A stretch of DNA of 64,000 nucleotides from Staphylococcus sp. KG4-3 (GTDB lineage: Bacteria; Bacillota; Bacilli; Staphylococcales; Staphylococcaceae). A program made the position numbers and the translations under genes. Shown here one piece after another: positions 34,912 through 43,345 of this stretch. The stretch's first letter is position 1; every line of letters begins with the position of its first letter. The stretch is from contig NZ_CP166245.1 in assembly GCF_033597815.2 (NCBI RefSeq), positions 744,001 to 808,000 of the forward strand, given 5' to 3'. The notes under the pieces were generated by a model. The model had not been told where the DNA came from, ran no database searches, and worked only from the letters and a program-made list of their open reading frames with translations.

Positions 34912-34958
34912 AATATAGCTTAATATTATGAATATGGAAATAAACTATATGTTTGTAG

Positions 34959-34991
34959 GCTCTGCATCGAAAGATGTAGAGCTGAGTTTTT
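34959..34991 (+). terminator. Terminator after the Abi gene
   Basis: GCTCTGCATC (34959-34968), GAAA loop, GATGTAGAGC (34973-34982), then TGAGTTTTT. Confidence 0.8.
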
Positions 34992-35065
34992 ATATTGAGC
35001 ATATATATGTTTTTTAATGAATTATTTATGTTCAGAGACAAATAATTTAGACATTGTAAAGTTTG

Positions 35066-35089
35066 CCACTCTTCGGAGTGGTTGTTTTA
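35066..35089. terminator. Terminator near the end of the HAD gene
   Basis: CCACTC-TTCG-GAGTGG (35066-35081) with a TTCG tetraloop, followed by TTGTTTT. It can serve the plus strand; on the minus strand it lies 30-50 bases after the HAD gene stop. Confidence 0.65.
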
Positions 35090-35117
35090 TGTGTAATTAT
35101 TTTAAAAAGTATAAGAA

Positions 35118-35789
35118 TTACACAAATTTGTTAGCATCTTTTACAATACTAGTTAGCTCATACAAATTTTTAATACTATCGCTTAAACTATAAAAATTAT
35201 TTTCTCCGTTTAATCTGTATATACTATACATTCCAGCTGATCTTGATGCTTCATAATCATTTTTTAAACTATCTCCAACAAAGACACACTCACATAAGTC
35301 GACATTTAAAACTTTAGCGGCTCTTTCAAAAATAAGAGGATTAGGTTTTTTTATGTTTTCTTTTTCAGAAACTAAAATTACATCCATATATTGTTCAATT
35401 TGTAATGATTTAATATTTTCGTATTGGAAAGGATATTTACCATTAGTGATTATGCCTAATTTGTACCCATTTGAGCTTAATATATCTAAAGTTTCTTTTA
35501 AGTTAGGGTATGGTAAACACTGATTGCAAAAGTTATTAATATAGTCATCTAGTAAATCATCGGCGCTTAAATCAATGATATTAAAGATATTAATTAATTG
35601 TGCATAAACTTTATCTTTCCAAACATAACCATTTTGATCTAATTCGATAAATTTACTTTTAAAAACATTTTTATCAATGTGATTTAAGTAATCAATGAAT
35701 TTGTCATATTGATAATCGATAAATTTTATTAACGAAGATTGTCTGTCTAATAGTGTTCCATCTAAATCAAATAAAATTGCCTTTATCAT
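35118..35789 (-). CDS. HAD-family hydrolase
   Basis: 223 residues. The nucleophile motif D8-x-D10-G-T is at the N-terminus (FDLDGTLL), the Thr motif ITNG near 119, Lys in KKPNP near 151, and the acidic motif GDSLKNDYEA near 175. The helical cap between residues 15 and 90 makes it a class C1 HAD phosphatase (YjjG/phosphoglycolate-phosphatase-like); the substrate is unknown. It is divergent from the acetyltransferase-fosB operon. A truncated, frameshifted relative lies at 53748-53957. Confidence 0.85.
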   Translation of the reverse strand: MIKAILFDLDGTLLDRQSSLIKFIDYQYDKFIDYLNHIDKNVFKSKFIELDQNGYVWKDKVYAQLINIFNIIDLSADDLLDDYINNFCNQCLPYPNLKETLDILSSNGYKLGIITNGKYPFQYENIKSLQIEQYMDVILVSEKENIKKPNPLIFERAAKVLNVDLCECVFVGDSLKNDYEASRSAGMYSIYRLNGENNFYSLSDSIKNLYELTSIVKDANKFV

Positions 35790-35882
35790 AATTTAAAACT
35801 CCTTAAAAATTATTTGAATATTCAATTAATTAAAACAATGATATCATAAATTAAGAAAATTTTTGAAATAAGGAGGAAAAAT

Positions 35883-36353
35883 ATGAGTGTTTACTTAGAA
35901 AATATGAAGCAACAAACTTTCAAAGATTTTTATGAGGAAAGTATAATTGAATATGCAGCAGAGCACGTTAAAAGTGGCGATTGGGAGGAAGAGGGATCAA
36001 TTGAAATAGCTCGTACAGAATTTGAAAAGTTACTGCCAGAAGGTTTAAATACATGTAATCAATATTTACTATCTGTGCTTTATAATAATGTGGATATAGG
36101 TTATTTATGGTTACATATATTTGATGTAAAAGAAGAAAAGAAATGTTTTATTTATGATATCAAAATAAAAGATACATATAGAGGGCAAGGCTTAGGTACA
36201 AAAACGATGGAATGTATAGAAGAATATTGCAAAGATAAAGATGTAGAAAGTATTGGTTTACATGTATTTGGATACAATAAGCGAGCTGTATCTTTATATA
36301 ATAAAATCGGATTTGAAACTACAAATTATCTTATGGAGAAAAGATTAAAGTAA
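35883..36353 (+). CDS. GNAT-family N-acetyltransferase
   Basis: 156 residues. The acetyl-CoA loop is visible as YRGQGLGTKT (near residue 101-110), followed by the helix and the NKRAVSLYNKIGFE motif near the C-terminus, typical of GNAT proteins. The N-terminal 60 residues are variable. Shine-Dalgarno AAGGAGG. First gene of an apparent operon with fosB, a second GNAT and a P-loop kinase. The substrate cannot be told from sequence. Confidence 0.85.
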   Translation: MSVYLENMKQQTFKDFYEESIIEYAAEHVKSGDWEEEGSIEIARTEFEKLLPEGLNTCNQYLLSVLYNNVDIGYLWLHIFDVKEEKKCFIYDIKIKDTYRGQGLGTKTMECIEEYCKDKDVESIGLHVFGYNKRAVSLYNKIGFETTNYLMEKRLK

Positions 36354-36378
36354 TTATATAATGAAAGGATTTTTAAAA

Positions 36379-36798
36379 TTGATTCAATCTATAAACCACG
36401 TAACTTATTCAGTATCGGATATTAAGACATCTACTGCTTTCTATAAAGATATTTTAAAAGCTAATATTCTAGTAGAAAGTGATAAAATTGCTTACTTCAC
36501 ATTAGGTGGTCTGTGGCTAGCGCTTAATGAAGAAAAGGATATACCTAGAAATGAAATTCAATACTCATATACACATATGGCATTTACAATTGATGAAAAT
36601 GAATTTGATGAATGGTATCAATCGTTAAAAGATAACAATGTGAATATATTAGAAGGACGTAATAGAGATATAAGAGATAAACAATCAATATACTTCACTG
36701 ATCCAGACGGACATAAATTAGAATTACATGCAGGAACATTGCAAGATAGGTTAGACTATTATAAAGAAGAAAAACCACATATGAAATTCTATGTATAA
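36379..36798 (+). CDS. fosB: Fosfomycin resistance bacillithiol transferase FosB
   Basis: Metal-dependent VOC-fold enzyme that opens the fosfomycin epoxide with bacillithiol. I chose the TTG at 36379: it gives 139 residues, the normal FosB length, the N-terminus SINHV, and a Shine-Dalgarno AAAGGA 9 bases upstream. An ATG at 36361 would overlap that signal. Metal ligands fall at the family positions His7, His66 (YTHMAF) and Glu115 (KLELHAG). The segments NEEKDIPRNEI and SIYFTDPDGHKLELH are nearly those of staphylococcal FosB. It follows a GNAT gene by 25 bases and precedes another by 12. Confidence 0.92.
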   Translation: MIQSINHVTYSVSDIKTSTAFYKDILKANILVESDKIAYFTLGGLWLALNEEKDIPRNEIQYSYTHMAFTIDENEFDEWYQSLKDNNVNILEGRNRDIRDKQSIYFTDPDGHKLELHAGTLQDRLDYYKEEKPHMKFYV

Positions 36799-36810
36799 GT
36801 AGGTTATATT

Positions 36811-37257
36811 ATGACAATAGAAGCAAGATTATTTGAAGAACAAGATTTTAACAAAATAAATGAATTGTTAGCTTTATATGAAGATTTAGGTTATCCAACA
36901 ATAGCAGAGAATTTATTTAATCGTTTAAAAAAGATATACAGTCATGAAGATTATTATTTGTTACTTTTAATAAAAGATGAGGTGATAATCGGTTTGAGTG
37001 GTATGTGCAAAATGATGTTCTATGAAAAGAATGATGAGTATATGCGCATACTAGCGTTTGTTATTAATTCTAATTGCAGAGGGAAAGGCTATGGAACAAT
37101 TTTATTAAAAGAGTCAGAAATGTTAGCAACTCAATTAGGATGCAAAGCAATCACTTTAAATAGTGGTAACAGAAAAGAACGAGATAGTGCACATAGTTTT
37201 TATAAAAGTAATGGATTTGAAAATAAATCATCTGGATTCTCAAAAAGTATATATTGA
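36811..37257 (+). CDS. GNAT-family N-acetyltransferase
   Basis: 148 residues with CRGKGYGTILLKESE as the acetyl-CoA loop and helix (near 89-103) and the C-terminal SAHSFYKSNGF motif. Third gene of the fosB operon, 12 bases after fosB. Its company suggests detoxification of a drug or toxin, but this is inference. Confidence 0.85.
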   Translation: MTIEARLFEEQDFNKINELLALYEDLGYPTIAENLFNRLKKIYSHEDYYLLLLIKDEVIIGLSGMCKMMFYEKNDEYMRILAFVINSNCRGKGYGTILLKESEMLATQLGCKAITLNSGNRKERDSAHSFYKSNGFENKSSGFSKSIY

Positions 37258-37321
37258 TAAAAGTTTATTTAATTAATACCATATATAATATGATTTTTTT
37301 TATGAGAAAGGTTATTAAAAT

Positions 37322-37831
37322 ATGAATAAAATAATAGTTATTGGGTCGTCTGGATCTGGTAAATCTACATTATCAAGGCAGCTATCGAATATTTTAGACA
37401 TTCCAGTTTATCATTTAGACGCACTATTTTGGAAACCTAATTGGGTTATGTCCAAAGAAAATGAACAAATAGATATTCAAAATTCATTACTAGAAAAAAA
37501 TGAATGGATTATTGATGGAAATTATACTGGTATTTTAGAAGATAGATTACAGTTAGCTGATACTATAGTATTTTTGAATTTACCAAGAAGCATTTGTTAT
37601 TACAGAGTTTTCAAAAGGTTAATCAAAAACAGAGGTAAGACTAGACCTGATATGGGAAATGACTGTAAAGAAAGAATAACTTTCACGTTTTTGAAATATA
37701 TTTGGAATTACCCTAAATATCGAAAACCATTTTTATTGGATAGATTTAAAGAGGTAGAAAAGCATAAAGATATATTTGTTTTAAATAGCATTAAAGAAAT
37801 TGAGGAGTTTAAAATAAAAATAAGACAGTAG
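37322..37831 (+). CDS. P-loop kinase, topology-modulation (FlaR-like) family
   Basis: 169 residues with Walker A GSSGSGKST at residues 8-16, then YHLDALFWKPNW, the conserved segment of the adenylate-kinase-like 'topology modulation protein' family, and IIDGNYTG and RPDMG further on. Such proteins phosphorylate small molecules or act as housekeeping NTPases; the substrate is unknown. Last gene of the apparent fosB operon (gap 64 bases). The next 371 bases hold no gene; a pair of AAAACGACCACTT/AAAAGTGGCC words near 38010-38070 is the only structure seen. Confidence 0.8.
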   Translation: MNKIIVIGSSGSGKSTLSRQLSNILDIPVYHLDALFWKPNWVMSKENEQIDIQNSLLEKNEWIIDGNYTGILEDRLQLADTIVFLNLPRSICYYRVFKRLIKNRGKTRPDMGNDCKERITFTFLKYIWNYPKYRKPFLLDRFKEVEKHKDIFVLNSIKEIEEFKIKIRQ

Positions 37832-38202
37832 AAAACATCAAACGAACAACTATACGGTTATTTATTTCTCGATGTAGCAGAGAGCGAATGTCAGAACTAT
37901 ATTATGGCCATGTAATGTATGTTTAGTTATGTAATAAGAGCTATTACTCAAAAATGAGTATGTGGTTTGGTTAGACAAAAGTGTTTAATCAATATGTAAC
38001 AGTACACGACCAAAAACGACCACTTACTGTTATCCAAAAAAGACTGGCAGGTATTGTTCAAAAGTGGCCGATAGTAAACGTACAAAAAAGTCTATTTGTA
38101 CATAAATAAAAATTAAACGATAGGATTATTTTTGAACTCATCTTGTATTAGAGTATTGTTTAGAAGCTGATTATCAAAACAACAATAAAGAGGAGGTTAC
38201 TT

Positions 38203-38427
38203 ATGGCAACTACTGCGCAAGTTATTAAAGGTAAAGATATAAATGGTGAAATTATCTATGAAGATGTGAAGGCATATGATTTAAATGATAATCATAGAAA
38301 TAAAATATATTATTGTAAAGGATGTGGTATAAAATTAATTTTAGTTATTTCTAGTAAAGGTAGAGAATTCAATACATTTAGCGCTAGACTTAAAGATAAT
38401 AAACACGAAGATGGATGTAAATATTGA
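38203..38427 (+). CDS. Zinc-site protein, N-terminal part of a split gene
   Basis: 74 residues with CKGCG (near 43-47) and H-E-D-G-C (near 68-72), a C-x2-C...H-x3-C site that looks like a zinc ribbon, as in CoiA-like N-termini. The stop falls right after the last ligand. The following frame overlaps by 17 bases and continues with a soluble 180-residue sequence. Shine-Dalgarno AGAGGAGG supports the ATG. Probably the front of one gene broken by a one-base change near 38405-38430. Confidence 0.6.
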   Translation: MATTAQVIKGKDINGEIIYEDVKAYDLNDNHRNKIYYCKGCGIKLILVISSKGREFNTFSARLKDNKHEDGCKY

Positions 38428-38962
38428 TAAAAGTAGTGAATTTAGTGATGAAGATAGAGAAAATTTTAATTTTGATTCTTTTATTGACGGTATAATAAAA
38501 ACTAGTAACCCAAATAAAAAGAATATTAGTAGTAGTTCTAGTAAAGATGAGTATGATAGAGGTAATAAAATTACTAATTTGCGATCCTTTACTGAAATTT
38601 GTAGACAACACTCACCAGACAGTTATATAGGTGATGTACTAATTAGAGATTGTTTTCTTGATGGTAGAGTGTTCAATAACTATTTAGATGGCTTTCAGGG
38701 TCAAGTTGTAGTTGTACCTCTTTTTCATCGTTATTCCACAAATGAAAAAGTAATGTTTTTTAATTATGGCAACAGAACTCTAAGAGTAAATTTCAAAAAT
38801 GAAAATTATTTCTTTGAAGTGAGAGATGAAATATTTGATATAGGAAAACGCGAAGCTAAAATTGCTATTGCTGGTGAATGGAAAGATGAAGGAGAATTTA
38901 TAGAAACTACAGTAAGTAAAAAAAGGCAAATGGTAAATGTAACTTCAATTATAAATTCTTAA
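38411..38962 (+). CDS. Second part of the split zinc-site gene, unknown
   Basis: 183 residues starting inside the previous frame. The Ser-rich, acidic segment at residues 1-50 is a likely linker; residues 55-183 look like a folded beta-rich domain (DGFQGQVVVVPLFHRYS, TLRVNFKNENYFFEVRDEIF). The joined reading HEDGCKY-NIDKSSEF is natural, so I favour one ancestral protein of about 250 residues. A genuine overlapping pair is the alternative. No family recognised. Last gene before attR. Confidence 0.55.
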   Translation: MDVNIDKSSEFSDEDRENFNFDSFIDGIIKTSNPNKKNISSSSSKDEYDRGNKITNLRSFTEICRQHSPDSYIGDVLIRDCFLDGRVFNNYLDGFQGQVVVVPLFHRYSTNEKVMFFNYGNRTLRVNFKNENYFFEVRDEIFDIGKREAKIAIAGEWKDEGEFIETTVSKKRQMVNVTSIINS

Positions 38963-39133
38963 CTCATATAATTCATGTGACTTATCCTTGGATAATGAAC
39001 GTGTTTAGAGTGCACAAATGTATGTTGTTTTTGCAATTTTAACATTTTACACTACATCATCAAGGCAATGTAAACGTTGATATATCAATACTTATAGCAA
39101 TTTTCAAACGTATACATAAACAATATAATGAAC

Positions 39134-39190
39134 TCCCGCCGTCTCCATATAAGAAAAGCCTATGACTTAAATGGTCATAGGCTTTTTATT
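39134..39190 (+). repeat. Attachment-site repeat attR (57 bp)
   Basis: Perfect copy of 33199-33255, marking the right end of the island. Upstream bases differ from tmRNA, as expected of an element-borne end. Confidence 0.92.
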
Positions 39191-39688
39191 GTGATACAAA
39201 AAACCGTAAAAACCACCAAATTAATTTAAATGACTGATCAAATAAATTAATAAGAGCATACATAACAAAGAAGTATTTTGTATAAAGAATACTTATAATT
39301 GAAGACCTTAATGTATTTTCGAAAATAATCCGTAAAAATGTGAATATATGGTAATAAATGCTACATACATAGTTATTATATCGATGAAAGTTAGAAATAA
39401 TCGAAATTTATAAAAAGTGATTAATAAAATTATTTTTTCAACTACTACATATCTGACAAGGTGTTTAGTGTTTTGTATTCAAACATAAAACTTATAATTT
39501 TATTATAAAAATAATGTTTATATATTTGTAAAAGTGGAATATTACTAAAAGGACTCCAGAATCCTATTCTCATTCACATTTCCCAATCCTTTCTATTATT
39601 TTAGGTTCCTCAACTTTTAATAATAGAGGGGGTATTTTTTTGTTCATTTATAATAACTAAGGTTCTGTTGTATTCATAAGATAATACT
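39191..39688. other. Gene-free stretch
   Basis: About 500 bases of AT-rich DNA without a supportable gene. A stem CTATTATT/AATAATAG (39593-39600 with 39619-39626), followed by GAGGGGGTATTTTTTT, looks like a terminator and suggests a lost plus-strand gene upstream. Confidence 0.5.
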
Positions 39689-39814
39689 ATGAAAGTAATG
39701 CACAAGTTAAAAGAAAATGAAGGTAAATTTAAAGTTGTTATGAATAATAATGCAAAAAGATATGTTGGTAGTAACGGCAAAGCTAAAATTATTTATGAAA
39801 AAACAAATAAATGA
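39689..39814 (+). CDS. Small basic peptide upstream of bacteriocin remnant
   Basis: 41 codons from ATG 39689: MKVMHKLKENEGKFKVV..., ending EKTNK-stop. It has no clear Shine-Dalgarno and no known family. The stop is directly followed, in the same frame, by the double-glycine leader described next, so the stop may lie inside what was once one transcript unit. Confidence 0.35.
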   Translation: MKVMHKLKENEGKFKVVMNNNAKRYVGSNGKAKIIYEKTNK

Positions 39815-40003
39815 GAATTATTAACTTCAATCGAAAACATAGAAGGTGGAGTAGGGAAATGTATTTTAGCCACTGGCGGGTGACCTTATTGGAGGTGCTT
39901 GAGGCCGTACAGCTACTGGTGTTGGTTATGGAGCCATTACTGCTACATAGTTGGAGTAGGCGCTGGTTCTGCAATAGGAGCAGAAGCAAGCTGTTTTGAT
40001 TAA
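39815..40003 (+). pseudogene. Decayed double-glycine-leader (class II) bacteriocin
   Basis: In one frame: ELLTSIENIEGG (39815-39850), the typical end of a double-glycine leader, then VGKCILATGG and a stop. In the next frame: GDLIGGA, stop, GRTATGVGYGAITAT, stop. In the third: VGVGAGSAIGAEASCFD, stop at 40001. The Gly/Ala-rich core with GxxxG-like spacing is that of class IIb/Blp-type bacteriocins. The leader lacks its ATG and at least two frameshifts or stops break the core. Confidence 0.6.
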
Positions 40004-40835
40004 TAAATTAAATGTAGTAATAACTTTTGTTGTAATAAGTGTAATTTCCAACAATATTTTTGGCTTGCCGTCATTGAGTATAATTTCATCTATAATTTTA
40101 CTGTTTATATTATTATTGATAAGTTATAAATAAAAAATAAGTATTTTGTGTATGTGAAAAAAATTGTGTTACCACAAATTGTAACAATTTGTGATTCAAT
40201 TGTGTAACATTTATCAAAAAGGCAGGGGCTAAAAAGGCTTAATGATAATATTTTTATATCATTTGAAACTTACATATACAGTGGAAATATACTCCTGCCT
40301 TCTTCATACAGGGAGGAGCCAGGACTTAAATATCTATAGCTAAAGAATAAACATCAATTTCTCCTGAGGTTATACAGAAATTGGTGTTTTCTTTGTTATT
40401 TATGAAATTTTAGCCCCATACTAAACAGGACTGATATAAAAATCTGCCCTGTTTTTGATACAAAAAAGCTCAAAAATCTCTATAATTTAAATATCTAACC
40501 AACTAAATTAAAGAGCAATTAAACGCCTATGGATTATATTATACCAAAAAAACTGAGAACAATATAACTGTTTTATGAGATAAAGATATGATAAAAATGT
40601 ACAAAATAGAAGTTAAAGGAGCTAAATTAACAAACATCTTTGGGGATTGTTATTTATAATGGTAATTAGAAATCGTTATAGCGAGACAATAAGCAAAATA
40701 AGTTGTAGAACTTATCACGTCCAAAGTAACACTATTTAATTTGAGACACTAGAAATACTAGGAAATAATAACCCGAGAGCGAACTATACTTAACTGTAAG
40801 TAATGGCAATCATTAAAGTTCCAGAAATAATTATT
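40004..40835. other. Gene-free stretch with stem-loops
   Basis: No supportable gene in about 830 bases. AAGGCAGG (40219-40226) pairs with CCTGCCTT (40294-40301) over a 67-base loop. AACATCAATTTCT (40350-40362) pairs with AGAAATTGGTGTT (40376-40388), then TTTCTTTG: a terminator-like hairpin related to the one at 44125-44173. Confidence 0.5.
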
Positions 40836-41026
40836 TTATGATTCATTGTTTAGTAATCCTTTTGAAAGACTCAGCGTAATAAATTTAATATCTGAAAAAT
40901 TCACACGTTCTAGCATTGATTTACTGCTTTCCAATATGAATAGTAACTTTTTCGCTAAACCCTGCTTATCAATAAGTTTATTTGCATTGTAAATTAATTG
41001 TTCCTATTTTTAGCTAATTTTGTCAT
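40836..41026 (-). pseudogene. Decayed small minus-strand gene
   Basis: From ATG 41026: MTKLAKNRNN then stop. A second frame continues QLIYNANKLIDKQGLAKKLL, then FILESSKSMLERVNFSDIKF and SLSKGLLNNES, and stops at 40836-40838. Together they make a coherent helical protein of about 65 residues broken by one frameshift near 40994. Family unknown. Confidence 0.45.
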
Positions 41027-41083
41027 TACACTTCACATTTATGAAAGAATATTACCTCTTGTTTTAATTTAATATAGATTTTT

Positions 41084-41494
41084 TCAATTTTCGTTTATTA
41101 CCATAGATATATTATAATTGGCATGTTGATTCAATTTCTCAAGAAACTCATTTAATTGTTTGTCACTAGGAAATCGGCATTCTAGTAGATAACAAGCATC
41201 CCCAATAATTTTATAATTATGAACGACAAATTGTTGTTCTGCATTTACAAAATCTAAAAATGAATTATGTGATATTTTGTGTGTATAAATATTAATAAAC
41301 ACATGTATTTTGCAATTTATAGCTTGTTGATTAATAGATATGGTATAACCCTCAATAATATTGTCCCTTTCTAATTTTAAAACGCGATTATTGGCAGCTT
41401 GACCAGTTAAATTAACTCTTTCGCCTAATTTTTTCATAGATATTTTACTATCGCTTTTTAATACTTCTAAAATTTTGAAATCAATTTCATCCAT
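41084..41494 (-). CDS. Lrp/AsnC-family transcriptional regulator
   Basis: 136 residues. N-terminal helix-turn-helix (about 1-50: DFKILEVLKSDSKISMKKLGERVNLTGQAANNRV), a short linker, then the ligand-binding RAM domain (about 65-130). Shine-Dalgarno AAAGGAGG on the minus strand. It is divergent from the metallo-hydrolase gene at 41615 with 120 bases between, so it probably controls that gene pair and itself; the ligand, normally an amino acid, is unknown. Confidence 0.9.
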   Translation of the reverse strand: MDEIDFKILEVLKSDSKISMKKLGERVNLTGQAANNRVLKLERDNIIEGYTISINQQAINCKIHVFINIYTHKISHNSFLDFVNAEQQFVVHNYKIIGDACYLLECRFPSDKQLNEFLEKLNQHANYNISMVINEN

Positions 41495-41614
41495 TATATT
41501 GTCCTCCTTTTTTCAAATTCCAAGTGAATTTAAAAAATATCTTTCAAATTTATATGTATTAAACCTTTTTAAGTATTTAAAATTAACGTATCACATTTAT
41601 AAAGGAGATAAATT

Positions 41615-42379
41615 ATGAAGATTAATCATTTGAGAAATGCAACATTAATCGTTGAATTTGCGAACAAAAGATTTTTAGTAGATCCCATGCTTGGAGAAAA
41701 AGGTTCATTTTCAGCGTTTCCTAACGCTCCAAGAGAAAATGAAAATAACCCCTTAGTTGATTTACCTATATCTGTAGACTTAATACTTTCTAATATTGAT
41801 GCTGTTATTTTAACACATTTACATTTAGATCACTTTGATGAAGCTGCCCAACAACTTATCCCTAAAGATATGCATATATTTGTACAAAATAACGAAGATG
41901 CACAACAAATTAAACAAATAGGATTTAATAAGGTGGAAGTCTTAACTGAGAACACGCAGTTTGAAGATATACAATTAATTAAAACATCAGGTGAACACGG
42001 CAGGGGGGAAATTTTAAATTATACAGGACCTGTGTGTGGAGTTATCTTCAAACATAATAGTGAGAAAACTTTGTACGTAGCAGGAGATACAATTTGGTAT
42101 AGCAAAGTTAGAACAACAATTGATAGTTGCAAACCGGATGTTATTGTTGTGAATGGAGGAGATAATCAATTTTATGAAGGTGGATCGCTTGTTATGAATA
42201 AATTTGATATTTATCAAACCGCTAAAGCAGCGCCAAATTCAAAAATTATTGTTGTTCATATGGAAGCTGTCAACCATTGGAACCTTTCACGCAATGAATT
42301 GAAAACATTTATAAAAGAAAAAAATATTGAATCTCAAGTTTTAGTACCTAATGACGGAGACACATACAATTTTAAATAA
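41615..42379 (+). CDS. Metallo-beta-lactamase-fold hydrolase
   Basis: 254 residues of the UlaG/YtkL-like MBL family. The metal motif T-H68-L-H70-L-D72-H73-F is present, with further ligands H in SGEHGRG (near 130) and D in VAGDT (near 156), and a final HMEAVNHW. It lies 13 bases before an alpha/beta hydrolase gene and opposite an Lrp regulator, suggesting a small catabolic or detoxifying unit. Confidence 0.88.
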   Translation: MKINHLRNATLIVEFANKRFLVDPMLGEKGSFSAFPNAPRENENNPLVDLPISVDLILSNIDAVILTHLHLDHFDEAAQQLIPKDMHIFVQNNEDAQQIKQIGFNKVEVLTENTQFEDIQLIKTSGEHGRGEILNYTGPVCGVIFKHNSEKTLYVAGDTIWYSKVRTTIDSCKPDVIVVNGGDNQFYEGGSLVMNKFDIYQTAKAAPNSKIIVVHMEAVNHWNLSRNELKTFIKEKNIESQVLVPNDGDTYNFK

Positions 42380-42392
42380 AGGAGAAATGATT

Positions 42393-43166
42393 ATGGCATG
42401 GACAAATACGAAAGATGGTTTAGAAATATATTATGAAGTACAAGGAAAAGGATCGCCAATCGTTTTTCAATCAGGTTATATGGGTATTCATGATATTTGG
42501 CAAGAACAAGTTAAACTATTGAAAGAAAGTTATTTATGCATAACACATGACAATAGAGGTTATGGTCTTTCAAGCAAGCCTGTAGATTCCTCATTTTATA
42601 CTATGGAAAAAAATGCAGAAGATCTTAAATCTGTACTCGATGCAAATAATATTACTGAACCTATATTATTAGTTGCTCACTCAATTGGTAGTCTGGCTTC
42701 ATTAGCTTTTGTTACAAAATATCCGCAACTCGTCAAAGGAATTATAATGGCAGGTGGAGGTTCTTTTACAGGGGAATCAGCACTAAAAGCTGGAGGAAAT
42801 GAGGAAATGTTTGCAGCTTATCAAACAACACCGAGCGAAGCACAGCAATTTTATCAACGTTTAGGTTGTTCAAGTGAAATTGCATTAGAAGCATCTAAAT
42901 GGCAGCCTACTGTTTTCAAAAACCAAACACGAGCAATGTTGTATTATAGTGCAGACTCCAAATTGTTATCATTAGACGTGCCTGTCTTAGTTATTCATGG
43001 GAAAGATGATGTAGTTTCAACTAAAGAAGGCGTTTATGAAATTGTGGAAAACTTACCAAATTCAGAGTGGTTAGAAATGGAAAATGTCAATCACTTCCCA
43101 CAATTAGAAGATCCTGAAAACTTAAATATTATTATTGAAAAATTTATTGAAAAATACTTTAATTAA
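42393..43166 (+). CDS. Alpha/beta hydrolase
   Basis: 257 residues from ATG 42393, placed 8 bases after AAAGGAG; an ATG at 42387 is too close to that signal. Nucleophile elbow AHSIGS, oxyanion region near SGYMGIHDIW, an Asp in HGKDDVV and the catalytic His in NHFPQLEDP. Similar to lactonase/chloroperoxidase-like esterases. It should be co-transcribed with the MBL hydrolase. Confidence 0.88.
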   Translation: MAWTNTKDGLEIYYEVQGKGSPIVFQSGYMGIHDIWQEQVKLLKESYLCITHDNRGYGLSSKPVDSSFYTMEKNAEDLKSVLDANNITEPILLVAHSIGSLASLAFVTKYPQLVKGIIMAGGGSFTGESALKAGGNEEMFAAYQTTPSEAQQFYQRLGCSSEIALEASKWQPTVFKNQTRAMLYYSADSKLLSLDVPVLVIHGKDDVVSTKEGVYEIVENLPNSEWLEMENVNHFPQLEDPENLNIIIEKFIEKYFN

Positions 43167-43308
43167 ACATTAATCTAACAATGACATAATTTTTAGTGAA
43201 TATAGAAAACGTTGCAAGTGAAAATTATTCATATAATATTTATTTATGATTGTTTTCTAAAATGTTTGTTTATAAGAGCATTGGATATAAGTCTCCATTC
43301 TCAAAATA

Positions 43309-43345
43309 AAGGATTAATCCATTTTAATATGGGTTAGTCCTTTTT
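43309..43345 (+). terminator. Terminator after the hydrolase pair
   Basis: AAAGGATTAATCCA pairs (with one G-T and one mismatch) with TGGGTTAGTCCTTT, then TTTAT. Confidence 0.75.

Larger units (their letters stand above)
33213..39190 (+). mobile_element. Genomic island in the 3' end of ssrA, integrase lost
   Basis: About 6.0 kb between 57-bp direct repeats. Cargo from left to right: gene remnants, a frameshifted Abi_2/HEPN defence gene, a HAD phosphatase (minus strand), a four-gene operon acetyltransferase-fosB-acetyltransferase-P-loop kinase, and a split zinc-site protein. AT content is higher than in the core. No recombinase gene is intact, so the element is probably fixed or needs help in trans. 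tmRNA genes are a known target of phages and islands. Confidence 0.85.

Noticed and set aside
37832..38202. Possible replication origin with iterons inside the island
   Set aside because: Only two loose, inverted words (CGACCACTT and AAGTGGCCG) are present; no true iterons and no Rep gene nearby.
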